DNA of 64,000 bases, taken from Bryopsis sp. KO-2023 (Eukaryota > Chlorophyta > Ulvophyceae > Bryopsidales > Bryopsidaceae). Numbering within the stretch: position 1 is the stretch's first letter; each line of letters begins with the position of its first letter. Both the position numbers and the translations under genes were made by a program. The notes under the pieces were generated by a model. The model ran no database searches. It was not told where the DNA came from and saw only the letters and a list, made by a program, of their open reading frames with translations. Below are positions 1 through 11,815 of the stretch, piece by piece. The stretch is from NCBI GenBank assembly GCA_030272585.1, contig BSYQ01000011.1:4154001-4218000 (forward strand). The letters are read 5' to 3'.

Positions 1-621
1 CTGGTTTTCTAGTGGAAATGGATGAGTGGATGGCACACCGTTTGTGTGTTTTCAGGGTTTTGCCCATTTGGCAAATCCTTCACAATCGTCCCCTGCCATA
101 AAGTTTTGTATGTAAAAAAGCAAGACGAAACGTGCCATTGCTCTTCGGTCGATTTATTTCCGGACACACAGTCCTTCGCATTTGGAAACGAGGTTTCCAT
201 GTCTGTGTGTCAGACCTGGCTAGGATCGATTTGGGAACACACTGTTGGAGAAAAAAGTTGCTGGTGATGCTGCCAATGTAAATGATTGTGTTAAGAAAGT
301 ATCTGATGGGGGGAAGGAGAAATTTGCACAGAAACTCCTCTGTTTTATGTGCCTTGATAAAACAAAGAGAAATTTCCCCCAGACCGCACAAGCTTTTTCC
401 GAAGTTTGGGGGAAAAGCTTGGAGCGTTTCTGAAATGACCGTTAAACGAAGGAGCGTTTCAGTGGATCCACACGTGCTCTGTTGAGAATCTATGACTAAT
501 CTACTTCGGGTGGGGTTGGTCTACCCAACAACACATTTTGGGTGTGTAGAAAACCAGTCTTCCCTGGAGCTTGAGAGTTCATTTTTGTTCAATCGTGTGG
601 AAAGCAGGGCGAGCGACGAAA
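1..621. other. Upstream region of the ATP synthase d gene
   Basis: No convincing gene is visible. Open frames on both strands are short and show no recognisable domain. A 10-bp direct repeat (GGAGCGTTTC) lies near 421-430 and 452-461. The stretch probably holds the promoter and 5' UTR of the downstream gene. Confidence 0.4.
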
Positions 622-3508
622 ATGCTGCGCACTTTCGCAAAGCGTCTGGCGCCACAGGTACTTTTCGATCGATAAACGCGGCGAGCAGGAAATAAACGAA
701 AAAAAACAAAAACGAGTGGTAATCTTTTTTAGGAAAAGAAGACCGATCGCCGCGTACAGCCATGTTTCCCCACTTTGTCTTGAGCACCATTCTTAGCGTC
801 GGTGTTTTTTAACGTGCAGAATCTTGTGCGTGTGTGTGAGATCCTATATCTTTATATATTTATTGTTTTTATATTCTGCTTTATTTTAATTATACACATC
901 TTTTTGGTATGGGAAAAAACGTTTTTTTTTTCTTTGTGGATTGCTGAACAATCCTGTTTTTTTTTGAGGTTGGATGAGATGCACTGTTGATTCAACTGCT
1001 TTTTCTCAATATGGCTTGTGAAAACTTATTCACCCCGCTCCTCCAATTTCCAGAAACCCTAAACCCAAAGCATCCAATATCTGAAATCGCTAGATTTTCT
1101 ATGTGTCCCTTCGCATGACTTTTCATTTCACTAGCTTTTTGAAACCACCACTCATACATCCATTTCGTTGCAGTGCTTTGATGTATTTTTTTTCTCTATT
1201 TTTCCAAATATATTACATTGAGGCTTATGGAACTGTACAAAAAAACGACCGGACGATCAAGTTCTTTCTTTTTTTTTTTAAATGTTGAAGGGAGGGCAGA
1301 TGGGTATTTTGTCGAGCGTCCGTGGAATGGCTGATCAATCCACTGCTGTTGCGGAAACCTTGAACTGGGATGATTTGCAAGGCCTGGTGCATTCCCCAGA
1401 GGCTAAGGTACGAACGCAGGTCTTTCTCCATTCACAGCAGATCTTGCTTTTTTTCAATTCTCCTTTTTTTTCGGAAAACACTGCGATGTCATATACAACC
1501 ATAGCATGATTGGAGGACTGTGCAGGACCGCCCCATGCCAGTTTTGTTTTTTTGCTATATTTTTCGTTTTGCATGGGTTTTCTTCTCGACCCTTTCTCAG
1601 GGTAGAGCCCATTTTTGTCGTGAAGTAGAGTTGGTTCTATTTATATCTGTTTCTGCTTTTTGTGTCTTTTTTTAGGGTGATGTGAACAGACTGCACGGAA
1701 TGGTCATCACTCAAGACAGGATGGCTGAGGAGGCCGCCAAGGTGCTTTTATTTTGCCGAAAACGCAACAAATCGATGGGTGAAGTCCTCTTCCTCCCCCC
1801 CCCCAATCTCACGAAGAAAATATGTATATCTATTTTATGTTATTTATTTTGAATTCTCTTATTTTGCACTAAGTGGAAGTTAGTGATAAGAACCAGGGTG
1901 TTTGATTAGTCATCGATCGACCTTTGCTTGAATTCAATGAATTCAATATCTTTGCCAATTTTTCAATAAATCTTGGTACTCACATGGCCTGATTCTGATG
2001 GCGTTTGTTTTGTTAGAATTCACTGGTATTTGGTGGAAGAACTTAAAAAAAAAGTTCAAATTGGTTTGATTTCTGCGATTTTGTAGAAACAAGTGACGAT
2101 CGACTGGGCTGCATGGAAATCAAAATTGAATCCAGAAATGGTTTCCAAATATGAGGCTACTTATGCTGGTATGTCGTGACCCCCCCCCCCAAAAAAAAAA
2201 AAAAGAAAAATGGATTTTTGATGCATATTTTCTCACAAGCATTTACATTTCATTTTCATTTTTTTTAATTATATGTAGATATGTATATCGATTTTTCTTT
2301 CAATCAATTATTTCATTGCTAACTTAGTAATGTCCTGCATCACTGGTTTTGACACAATGGATAAAAAACACGGTAAAAAATTATACGAAAAATGAGGGTT
2401 GTATCTTTTTTCTCCAATTTTTGTTTTTTTAATTCTGCATAACATATTTTTATTTTTTATTTTTTTGGGGGGGGGAGGCACTTTACGAAGCCTCCCCCCA
2501 TGATGTTTTTTCTACATTTTTGGAAGAAAAAATAATAATTTGTATGATGCATTTATGTAAGCCTCGGAAAGCCACGGAAGAACCGTGTGTGTGCGTGTGG
2601 GCAAAAAATAGTAAATAATAAAAAAATAAAAAAATCTATATATATTCCAATGAATGTGAGTATTGTTGGTTGTGAAATGTCGCTCCACCAGAGATTGCCA
2701 AGGACAGTCTGGAGCCCACCAGTGATTTCGACCAGGCTTCATGGAACTCCAGTTTTGACGCTGTGATTGCCAAAGCGAAACAACTCGAGAAAGATTCCGA
2801 GGCCAGAATCAAGGTCCTGGAAAAAGAGCTCACCGAAATCCATGCTGAAATGGTACGGCCATGAAAGAAAAAACAAAAAGGGAAAATTCTCGTTTCGATT
2901 TCTGAAACCTGGGCAGGGTGTCGATTTTCTGGAAGTCTGATAATTGGTTGGAAAAGGCCGAAAGTGGATTCTTTGGAAATGTGACGGCAAATTGCGGTCA
3001 ATGACCTGGAAGAAATTGTGACATGTTTCTTTGGTGTTAACGATTAGAATATTGTTTTCCCAAATTGAAATATTAATAGTAGTAAAAATAAAATTTCGTT
3101 GTTGATAAATTAGTCATCGCCTTTCTATTTGCACTATATGGACATATTGAGAATAAAAGGCTTCCAACCCACCTACTTGAATTTGAATTTGGTTGAATTT
3201 TTTTCTTTGAATTTCTTCAAGTGAAAATTTGAAGACTCAAACGAAACAAATTCTTCAGGTGGAAATAGTTTCTTTTTCTTTTTCCAGCCAGTTTTTTTTT
3301 TCAATGTTATTACATCATGCGTCCCCCAACCCACCTTTAATAAAAACTGATTTGGGGTCTATTTTTCTTGCTGTTTTTTGTTCAACTTTTTTCAATTATT
3401 TTTTTGCAGAAACGCGTGGAGACCGTCACTGTGGACGAAGAGCTTGCCGAAAATCCGGAAATGGCTAAAGAAATTGATGAAGAGATTTCCCAGCAAAACT
3501 ACTATTAG
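622..3508 (+). CDS. ATPQ: Mitochondrial F1Fo ATP synthase subunit d
   Basis: Peripheral-stalk subunit of the mitochondrial ATP synthase, linking the membrane part to the F1 head. Proposed exons are 622-657, 1300-1407, 1676-1741, 2087-2168, 2692-2852 and 3410-3508. They join in frame to 183 residues, close to the family's usual 160-170 plus a presequence. The first exon encodes a short basic start (MLRTFAKRLAPQ) that fits a mitochondrial targeting peptide. The middle has the family signature IDWAAWKSKL...VSKYEATYA, followed by a coiled-coil-like stretch (EKDSEARIKVLEKEL). The C-terminus (ENPEMAKEIDEEI...YY) resembles plant subunit d, which ends in a similar acidic motif. Introns are GT-AG with T-rich acceptors. 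Homology is by recognition, not a search. The first exon is the least certain; a start at 1300 would also be open. Confidence 0.85.
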
Positions 3509-3617
3509 ATTTTCCTTCTTTTTTTTTTTAATGAAAAGAAGGGTAGGGTTTGGGAAACGATCACACCATAAAAAGGTAAAAAAAAAGGAAAAAAGATTTG
3601 CAAATTCCTGAGCAAGA

Positions 3618-3640
3618 TGTGTGTGTGTGTGTGTGTGTGT
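3618..3640. repeat. (GT)n microsatellite
   Basis: About eleven GT units just 3' of the ATP synthase d gene. They may also mark the 3' tail region of the minus-strand LINE that starts close by. Confidence 0.8.
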
Positions 3641-4023
3641 AAGTAATTCCGATTAAAATATAAAGTACCCCAATCACATTCATAAGGTAGAAATCCCGTG
3701 TCCACAACTAGGTGATGTCAGAAAATCCCCTCTTTCGAATGATATATCCGGACTAGCAAAATGAAAACGTAAATCCCGACCTCGCCTATATGCTCCCTCG
3801 CATGGCAAATTCAGCAAAAAATAAAAAGGAATGAAGAAAATATACTGAGACCCAAATTCAAATCCATGTACTGTCCAAGAAGACAGTGAAAAATCCAACC
3901 TCGTCCAGTCGAACCCTCCCACGATAACGAAAAAGAAAAAGACATGAAAATATATAGAAAAGAAAATTGAAAAGAAAGATAACCCAAGCCCCAGAAAAAG
4001 CTGCTGTTCCAACACAGTAAAAA

Positions 4024-5463
4024 TTAATTTCCCCCAACTGCCAAAGCTAAAAAAGAGCCCAGTAGTTCCCGTCCCCGCAGTGAATTTGTTAAGAAATCCC
4101 AATCCCAGTGTTCCGACTCCTTAAGACTTTCTGAAAGTGAAATCCGATGTGCCCTAAAAGCCGGGCACTCCATAAGTAAATGCCATCTAGATCCAATCAC
4201 TCCCTCCTCACAATGTTCACACATCGCATTATCATTTATCCCTATTCTGTGAAGATATTCGTTAGTTGGGAAATGACCACTAAGAAATCGAAGAGCACAA
4301 ACAGTAGCCCAATTTGAAAGAGCCCTTGCCCACTGTAGATTAAACAAGAAAGAGGGAGTTTCCCCATTCACCAAGAGAAGCCCTGGATCTACTTGGGCAG
4401 ACTGAGTGTCCCGGTCTCTGTAGTGTTTCCAGACCAGTCCCTTAATCAATGCAAGATTTGCTGGAAAATCCCATTTAGCCAACAGTTCGCTTCCTTGTGC
4501 GGGAAACCAAACAGAGGCTGCCTTTGCTGCCTCATCCGCAGCGTCGTTTTCCTCCACTTCGCAGTGACTTGGTGTCCACACAAAGGTCACATTAGTGGTT
4601 GCACTCACCTCTCTTACCATGTGACGAACTTGCGTCACTGACTTGAGAACCCCTTTCGATCCTTTCAACGCCTGAAGTGCGCCTTGAGAATCGGAGACAA
4701 TATTCAACTGTGCACAGGTCATTCCTTCCGCTTGAAACACAAATAACGCCAACTTAATCGCGGCAATCTCAGCGTCTGTGCTGCTCCCCAGTCCGTTGAG
4801 ATTGGCCTGGAAAACTCGACCTGAGCTTTCGTTTCCTCGGAATAATATCGCGCTAGCGCCTGCCACTTGTTTCGTCACAGATCCATCTGTAAAAAACCAA
4901 AGGGTGTTCTCTGCCGAATCCCTCCTGAGATGACGTGCCCTCTCCATATTTTCCGCGCTCCGACCCAACTCCGCAATTGAAATTCGCGCTGCCAAGTCCA
5001 TTGCCCACGGAGGTGAGTCAAACTGGGTCACACGATCGATATTATCCCACAAATGCCGCTCTACTGAAGTTCGCGAGAGTGCACGAACTTCTCTCTATAT
5101 CATATCTGAGAATCCACCATCACTCAGCCCATTTGGTGCCAAGTTTTTCCCGTGTTTCAGCGAATTACAACGATGAAGAACCACCTGTCGACGGATTTCC
5201 AGATCACCCGGCAGCCAACCCACTGATCTAATTGCTTTTCTTGTGCTTGTTGTTCGAAAAAGCCGACCAATTACCATCGCACCCATGCGCAAAATTCTGT
5301 CAAGTTGCCGTAAAATGCCTCCATTTGCAGTCACCCCACACCATGCGACGACGCCATAAAAGAGTTTTTGGACGACACACGCGTGGACAATCTTTGACAA
5401 CTGTTCGGGATGGACCCCCCACCTTGCTCCACGGAGCTTCCGCAGTATCATCAAGCGGGTCAT
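4024..5463 (-). pseudogene. LINE RT thumb and RNase H domain with zinc knuckle
   Basis: The 3' half of the outer LINE. The 5463-5095 frame (MTRLMILRKLRGARWG..) is the helix-rich thumb that follows the RT core. The 5052-4024 frame is an RNase H, which removes RNA from the RNA-DNA hybrid: FFTDGSV, then STDAEIAAIKLAL, IVSDSQGAL and WTPSHCEVEENDAADEAAK supply the expected acidic residues. A C-x2-C-x9-H-x4-C knuckle (CEHC...H...C) follows, as in many RNase H-bearing LINEs. The two frames are shifted relative to each other near 5060-5090, so the coding region is broken. Confidence 0.85.
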
Positions 5464-5534
5464 ACACTCCTTCGAGGTTTTGTTAACATGATCTTTCCAA
5501 GACTATTACACCGATCCGTATCTACAAACACTGA

Positions 5535-7100
5535 TTGTCATTCAAAAGGAAAAAACAAAATCAACCCCTCTCATAAGAAAACGAATCACTAAAAATCGAC
5601 GACCGTTCAAGCAACGCAGAAGCTATCGAACGGTGCAAGGAAAGAGAAAGCTGTTGCCAGGCCCTTTCCACAACTATCGACGTAGGAAGGTTTTGAAGAG
5701 TGGCAACCATACGCGATAAAGAACGAACCAAAGTTTGACTGTCAGACGAAAACCCCCCAAAAGTCTCTACTGCAAAACAAATAAAATCCAAGCCCAACTC
5801 GTCACATTTGGACGCAGCTCGGCGTTTTCGATCCAGACCGCGCAGCAAACCAACCCCCGCTTCCCGGGCTTAGCCCTCAACAAAGAGCGATTGTAAAGGA
5901 TGAGAAACCGTGACATCAATCGCACATGATTTGCCAAACCGCCAAGAGGGAATAAAAACATCCGCTGGGCGCTCAAAAGTAGAATCAACGTGAACCTCCA
6001 CACGAGGGCGAACCCCAGCGGTTTTTGCCAAACGAAATAAAGCATCACGAATAGCATCGTGGCGAGCCAAAATGCTTCCCCCCACATGACACATAACAGC
6101 GTGATCCCCGAAAATATCCATCGACGCGTGACACAAAGGACAAGAAACCCCCTCGTCGTAAATTGGAATTCCCAGACGCCACCGAAGCAAAAAGTTGAAA
6201 GCATTCGACGAAAGTTCCGTACCCAAAGCTTGGTTGGGAAGCGCAGCCAGAAACGCCCCACTATGAGGCAGGGACAAGCTTCGCAGCCGTGCCTCATCCC
6301 GAGTGGCACCTAACAGAAGGAGCTCCTCCCACCGTTTTTGTCCCACCAAAAGGGTCAATGATTTCTGCGAAACGGAATCCTTAGCGAACCATTCGTGTTG
6401 AGAACAACACGCAGTCGGCGGCAAAGAGGATTCAAGGTGCACAACTGCGTTGCCCCACATAGAATGATCCGCTGAAAACCCCACCCCCGAAAAACGGTCC
6501 AACTGTTGACGACCAAAATGAAGAGACGAAAAATAAGCCGCCGAATGAAACCAGGTACCCGAAGATACTCCCAAACCCCCACACCGAACTGGAAGGCTAG
6601 CCTGAGCCCAAGCCGAAGACGAAACGGAAAATCCAAAAAACTTTTCCACTGAAGCTCGTAACAGAGAATCAAAACGGTCCAAAAAATCACCCACACTCGC
6701 ATATAGAGAAACAGGGGTGGTACGAAAAAGGTGCACCATCCGACAAGCCCCAAGAGACGAACGCAAAAATTGAAACTGGAGTTGGGAGTCGTTCAGGCCC
6801 GAAAGAGAGTCAATAAGACCATTCAATTGGTCAAAACGTTTATCCATGTACGGGGCCACCCAGGACTCCGACCCAAAAGGAGCACCCAATAACTCAGCAC
6901 CCCACTCAGGGCCCCAGCACCTCTTAATATCAGAAAAGGATCATAGACGGGGCGGGAGGGCCAAACCAACTCGCACTTATTAAGATTCACCTTGACCCCG
7001 TAGCGGGGACCAAAAGTACACAACAAACGAAAAAACGTATTGACGTCATCAACCGGACCCGCAAGGGAGAATAGCTTTCCAAGACAGGCGTTCATCAAAC
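5535..7100 (-). mobile_element. 5'-truncated LINE with R2-like restriction-like endonuclease, nested
   Basis: A second non-LTR element in the same orientation, inserted into the RT of the outer LINE. Only its 3' part is present. It begins within the RT after the catalytic box (VKVNLNKCELVW), then has a long thumb. A CPLC...FGDHAVMC zinc motif, an RHD motif and a PD-(D/E)XK-like nuclease core follow (RPADVFIPSW, CAIDVTVSHPL); the nuclease continues to VETFGGF. This order matches the restriction-like endonuclease of R2/CRE-type elements. Coding breaks include a TAA near 5870 and a frame change near 6820-6890. Borders are good to about 20 bp on the 7100 side and less exact on the 5535 side. Confidence 0.75.
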
Positions 7101-8210
7101 CATACTCCCAAATACCTTGAGTGTCGAGACTTTTGGAATTAGTTGGCCCTCCAAATGCAAGTCGGCGGGAGAATCACATTGATTCCTCCTTGTAATCAAC
7201 ATCCAACAGCTCTTCTCCGGGGAAAATTCCAGCCCCCAATGTTTGCTCCAGCTTCCCACTGTGTGCAAGGCCTCATGTATGCACCTCCAACTAGTCTCAT
7301 CATCAATCTCCACCCAAATGAGGATATCATCCGCAAAGGCTGCAACTGAAACCGACTTGGTGAGGTCAACCAAGAGGGAATCTAAAAATATCCGAAATAG
7401 GAGAGGAGATAAGGGGGATCCTTGTGGTAACCCATGGGATAGATCCACTGTTTCTTTACACCCTTCGACTTGAAGTGTGGCTTTCCTTTGTGTAAGGAAA
7501 GCTGTTACCCAAGCTATCAAGTGGGCAGGGAGCCCAATATGTTTCATACGCCAGAGGAGCGAAGAAATATCAATGTTGTCGTATGCACCCACAATATCTA
7601 ACGACACGACCGCTAGACCTTTTCGTTTCTTTAGAGCTGCCCCAGCAGCGGAAGCAAAGTGTTGAAGAGCATCAGATGTGGATTTCCCATACGAGAAACC
7701 ATATTGTGCCTTGCACCCATCACCCATAACATACACAATCCTATCCCGTACAATGCCCTCCATAATTTTGCCAAGTGTATTGAGTAGACTTATTGGTCGA
7801 TAGGCCTTAATATCTTGCAAATCTCTCCCTGGTTTAGGGATGATGGAGACCTTTGCTCGTTTCCAAACAGTTGGGAAAATTCCATTTTGTAACATAATCG
7901 TGAAAGCATGAGATAACGGTACCTTCAAGACCTCGAAACACTTCTGTATGACCATCACAGGGATGGTATCCTCCCCAGGGGCTCCACTGGTTCTCATTTC
8001 CATAATGTCACGATGTAATTCTGAGCAAGAGGTATGACCAGACACCCCTAAAAACTCAAAAATACATCCAATATTTTTCTTTAAAGAATGCGAGAAGACT
8101 CCCTGTTCGATTCTTCTGACGGAATTATTTCCTGTGAAGGGATGTTTGGAGCGGAAAAAAAAGAACATACTTGGAGAGAAAGAAAGTGGATTGTTGTATT
8201 TTTTGTGCAC
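7095..8210 (-). pseudogene. LINE reverse transcriptase, N-terminal part
   Basis: An RT of the non-LTR type. Landmarks in order are a basic-loop region (WKRAKVSIIPKPGRD), AYRPISLLNTLGKIME, the GLPQGSPLSPLLF motif and the catalytic FADD box (AFADDILIW). The frame ends abruptly after LKVFG, exactly where the second LINE begins. The matching continuation lies at about 5535-5464. The upstream part is short, and the first 25 residues or so of the open frame look like unrelated flank. Confidence 0.85.
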
Positions 8211-9040
8211 CCTTGTTTTAAAGACGAAGAAAAAAAGAATCAGGATTGTGTCTGAAATTTCGATAAGTGGTGTTTATGATCGGCATGAAATCAAATGTAA
8301 GTAACAGCTGTTCAGAAAGCAGCCCTTTTTTTTCCTAACAATGATTAAATCAATCAATTATATCAATTATTATATATTGATAGTTGAACCTCCAATAGAA
8401 GAAAATAGTGTTGCCAGCTTCCTTTGCTATTTTATTTGAAAATTTTTTCCCAGGGCACTTTCTTTTTCTCAACACAAATCTGCCTAGGGGAAATTCTGCT
8501 GCACATTCACCTGTACAGGGAATGTTTGAGATGGCTACCGACTCTTTTTCCCAAATCCACAATTTTGGGCACAAAGCCCTGGGAAGTTTTGCCAGTTTTC
8601 TTTCTGCTTGCCACACCAAAATTCATCGGTGTTTTTTCTTACAATCTGGGAAATACCACAAAACTCCCCACCTCCTAAATGAAAAAAAAAGAAAAACAAA
8701 CAAGAGACGCTCCCAAAAAACAAACACCACTTCCTTGGTTGATGGAAGAATAAAATCTAAATCTAAAATCTGTTTTTTTCCTCAAAATCTGGCTGATTCT
8801 CTTCATTCCTACTGCCAGCCCCCAACGAAAACAACGTGTTATTTAAGGCCTGTTGAATGTACATTTACACAGTAAAAAGTTCGACCCCTGTTCCAACCAA
8901 AGTCCCTTCAAATACCCAGAGTCCTAACTGTACAAACTGCACAGCAACTACCCAACTGAATCAGCCCTTTCCACTGGCCTCATTGCATTAATCTCAAAAT
9001 AAATACATATATACATATTTTCTTTTCCCAATCGAGGGCT
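8211..9040. other. Gene-poor spacer
   Basis: The longest open frame (8408-8875, +) has no recognisable domain and low-complexity composition. A short dispersed repeat occupies about 8866-8985. No gene is called here. Confidence 0.4.
8866..8985 (+). repeat. Dispersed short repeat, copy 1
   Basis: Shares CAACCAAAG(T/C)CCCTTCAAATA, then ACCCAACTGAAT and CCCTTTCCACTG with 17604-17690. The two stretches read as about 80% alike, with an extra segment of about 30 bp here. Likely a SINE- or MITE-like unit; no coding potential. Confidence 0.6.
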
Positions 9041-10957
9041 TCATTGCATCAACCTCAAGATATTTTTCTTGACTTTCAAAACTCTCCGAACGGTCAGTGA
9101 AATCCTCGCTCGTTGACGTGCAATACTTTGCCCGTAATACAGCCCACTGGCCTCAGCATTAGCCACCGTTGCATCAATAACCTCTTCTTCCACCTGGAAA
9201 TGTTCGGAACAAATAAAAAAGAAAGAAAAAAAATCGTCATTAACGACCGTATCCAGCCTCAATGTAGTAAATGGATGCAGTGTAAGAAAAAAACCCACAG
9301 GAAAAGAAAAAAGCGTTTCTTGTGAGTTGTTTTTTTGGTCAGACATAAGATGGGTTTTTTGTCATGGAGGATGCTACCATTCGATCTACCTCGTGGATGC
9401 CATGCAAACATTTCTCATAGGCAGCTTCCGAAAAAACGAGCAAACTCTTCGGGGCTAAATAAATCGAAATTAACGGTGGTGCATCTGTCATATGAACAAT
9501 GAGAAAAAAAAATGTCAACAGATGATTAAGATTGCCAAAGAATCATTCCAGATGTTTTAAATAATAGATGGTATCTGTGATTGGCAGGCTTAGGCTACAT
9601 AGAGCTTTCAGCCTCGATAGAACATATTTAAAAAAAAGAGCATTTTTTTTTATGTGTTACATGGAAAAGCGGCTTTTATTTAGTCAAACTGCAAAAAAAA
9701 GCACCTTAATTCGACGTTCAAAAAAGAAATCCTGATTAAAATTAAAAAAAACGCAACATCGTTCCCGAAGAAGAAAGGTGAAGAAAAGGAGAAAGCAAAA
9801 AAAGGCTAAATAGATTTATATAAAAAAAGGCTTCTAACTGATGGAACCCTGACATGACTCACTGGTGCACTGACAACGCTCCCAAAATCTTATAACAGCA
9901 GGAGCCCCCAGTGAAAGAATGCACACTCCAGGGAAATACAGAGGGCCGTCTTCATGAGGCTAAATATAAACATCCCCAAAAGCATTTAAAAAAGTAAAAA
10001 AAATTGATTCATAATGCATTGCTGAAAGTCAGACTTTACCCCATTAAGCGCACGAATTCAAATCCACTTCAAAAAGAATTGAAATCTAGAAAAGGTGTTA
10101 CGGTTTCGTCATCCTTTTAGTCATTGATTGCTACTCGGGCCCCCCATTCCAACATCAAAATCGAACCATAAAGAAGGGGGTTCTTCAGCGAAGCCAATCC
10201 ATGTATCCTCACAGGCAGCCCTAAAAATGGAGTTTTGTAATCCAAAAAAAACAACAAACATCAAGCTAAAATGTTCAGTACAACATGGTGCTCACCATAA
10301 TTCCTTGACCTGGTTTGTATGCATTGACCAAAACGTGATTGGGTGGGTTGCCTCCGAAAATATCCGTGTGCTCGTTCATTCTTTCAGTCAAGTCCTCCAG
10401 CCAATCCGGCAAAGGGACTTGGATCAAAAAATTCCCATGAATCATACCACCATGATATTGGCTTTGCCGACCAGAAAGCTGAAAAACCAAACCGCCCAAA
10501 AAATTAATTGAATGAAACCAATTTTTTTTTTGCGGGGCTTACTTTCTGTAATCAGTTTTTTTGTTTTTTTTGTTTTTTTTCCTGGAGGCAGAACCTCACC
10601 ACCAAATTCTTTTGTTTTTCAGTCTGAATTCTACCAAAATGTTCAAGGACAATGAAATAAGGGAAATGCCCCTCCCCCACACCCACCCTTTTTTTTGGTT
10701 GAGAAAACCCCAATAAATTTATACCCCCTACACTTCCATCCTTTTTTTTTTCCTTGCAAAAAATTGACCCCCCATTCTCTTTCACGTACTTTCACCCACT
10801 TGGCCTTTTTCTCGAACGTCTTTTGCAACAGGCGTTCCTCCACATCTGAGGTTATGTAGTCGGGGATATAATACAAGCGGGGCAAAGAACCCACACGATA
10901 TTTTGACAAGTCGAAATCCAGGAGGTCGTCCGCTAGGGCCATGCGCTCTCTCAACAT
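9041..10957 (-). CDS. ALKBH6: ALKBH6-type 2-oxoglutarate/Fe(II) dioxygenase
   Basis: AlkB-family dioxygenase; the family demethylates nucleic acids oxidatively, and ALKBH6 substrates are poorly known. Exons on the minus strand are 10957-10790, 10478-10296, 9959-9863, 9484-9390 and 9193-9041. They join in frame to 231 residues (the human protein has 238). The N-terminus has LYYIPDYITSDVEERLL. The second exon has NHVLVNAYKPGQGIM, and the third supplies the HxD iron motif (PHEDGPLY). The fourth has SLLVFSEAAYEKCLHGI with the distal His. The last has RISLTVRR, whose arginines bind 2-oxoglutarate. All key residues I can place are present. The gene is likely functional and probably nuclear or cytosolic, as no targeting signal is obvious. 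A start at the second Met of exon 1 is possible. Confidence 0.9.
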
Positions 10958-11815
10958 GTGCCAAATGCACCAGCATGCATGGAGGTTCCAACCAAGAATC
11001 GAATCGAATTGGTGTTTTGCGATCGAGAAGTGACGTGATCGACCTCAGCAGACAGTACGGCGCAAGAAACCCGTTCCGCCACCCAACCACCACTGCTGGA
11101 TATTCATGCATCCCGACGCAAGAATCCTCGTACTTTGATTTCTATGAGAAAACCTCAGTCGACCAGATATGATTATGTCGACCAAAGCTTGGAGGCCTGC
11201 ACGACCCCAGTCGACTGATCGACTGCTAATTCCTCAACCGCACAAACCCCCAGGGAGTTCGAACAAATAAATCATATGCATCTATGAACTGGCGGCTCTA
11301 TATGCATATGCATGTAGAGCCGCCAGTTTTAACTCTTTACACAATTGTTTTGCAAAACACACACCCTGACGTTTAGAAGAAACACCCCAATTGTAGCGTA
11401 AAGAAAGGACATCGACTTCTCGGCGTCCAAAGACTTTTCACACAACCTCGTTGGGCTTTCAGCTATTTGTTTTGTGAACTCTGGTTTTCGCTGCGAGAAT
11501 CCAAATGAGGGCGGGTCCCCCAGGAACAATTTTTCGAAACAATGAAACATTGTAGTGGCGGCGCGCCGATCGTGATATGCGGCTGGTGGGCGACCGCAAT
11601 AGACATTCTATTTACGCAATACCCACGTTTGAATTCCTTTTGCAATAAGAGCGTCAAAAAAAAAAAAAAAAGCCAAGAGAGGATCTTAAGGCTATCGAGA
11701 ATCGGGTTGCACGAAATAGAAGAATGTATTGAAAAGTAGGGAGAAGGAAAGAAAAAAGATTCAAGAAAATGTGCTGATGAAGAATCCTGTTGATCTTTTT
11801 TTTGCAATTTGGCAG
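10958..11815. other. Intergenic region between ALKBH6 and the protease gene
   Basis: A shared upstream region for two divergent genes. It contains several GTCGA(C/T) motifs (about 11158-11222) and a strong hairpin at 11287-11328. The first exon with the start codon of the protease gene may lie here, but I could not fix it. Confidence 0.4.
11287..11328. repeat. Perfect 14-bp inverted repeat (hairpin)
   Basis: AACTGGCGGCTCTA at 11287-11300 is mirrored by TAGAGCCGCCAGTT at 11315-11328. The 14-nt loop contains the self-complementary ATGCATATGCAT, so almost the whole 42 bp can fold. It lies upstream of both neighbouring genes. It could be a cruciform, a binding site or a small element remnant. 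Confidence 0.75.

Larger units (their letters stand above)
3680..8210 (-). mobile_element. Decayed LINE with RT, RNase H and zinc knuckle, split by a second LINE
   Basis: A non-LTR retrotransposon on the minus strand. Reading down in coordinate, it shows an RT (about 8130-7105), a gap filled by a second element (about 7100-5535), the rest of the RT thumb (about 5535-5095), then RNase H with a Cys-His knuckle (5052-4024) and a non-coding 3' tail. No apurinic endonuclease domain is visible before the RT, so the copy looks 5'-truncated, as is usual after target-primed reverse transcription. The thumb region has in-frame stops and at least one frameshift, so the copy is dead. Outer borders are approximate. 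Confidence 0.8.

Noticed and set aside
5767-6753. Overlapping minus-strand frames rich in Phe, Leu and Trp
   Set aside because: They are other-frame readings of the LINE endonuclease region, which has the recognisable zinc and nuclease motifs.
8408-8875. 155-residue plus-strand frame
   Set aside because: No domain, and it ends in the dispersed repeat; splice and start context do not support a gene.
10130-10240. Extra ALKBH6 exon after a good acceptor (ACEDTWIGFAEEP..)
   Set aside because: The flanking exons already join in phase at the conserved GIM-PHEDG site, and this stretch would interrupt it and ends in a stop.
10128-10511. Plus-strand 127-residue open frame
   Set aside because: It overlaps exon 2 of ALKBH6 on the other strand, has no domain and runs through homopolymers.
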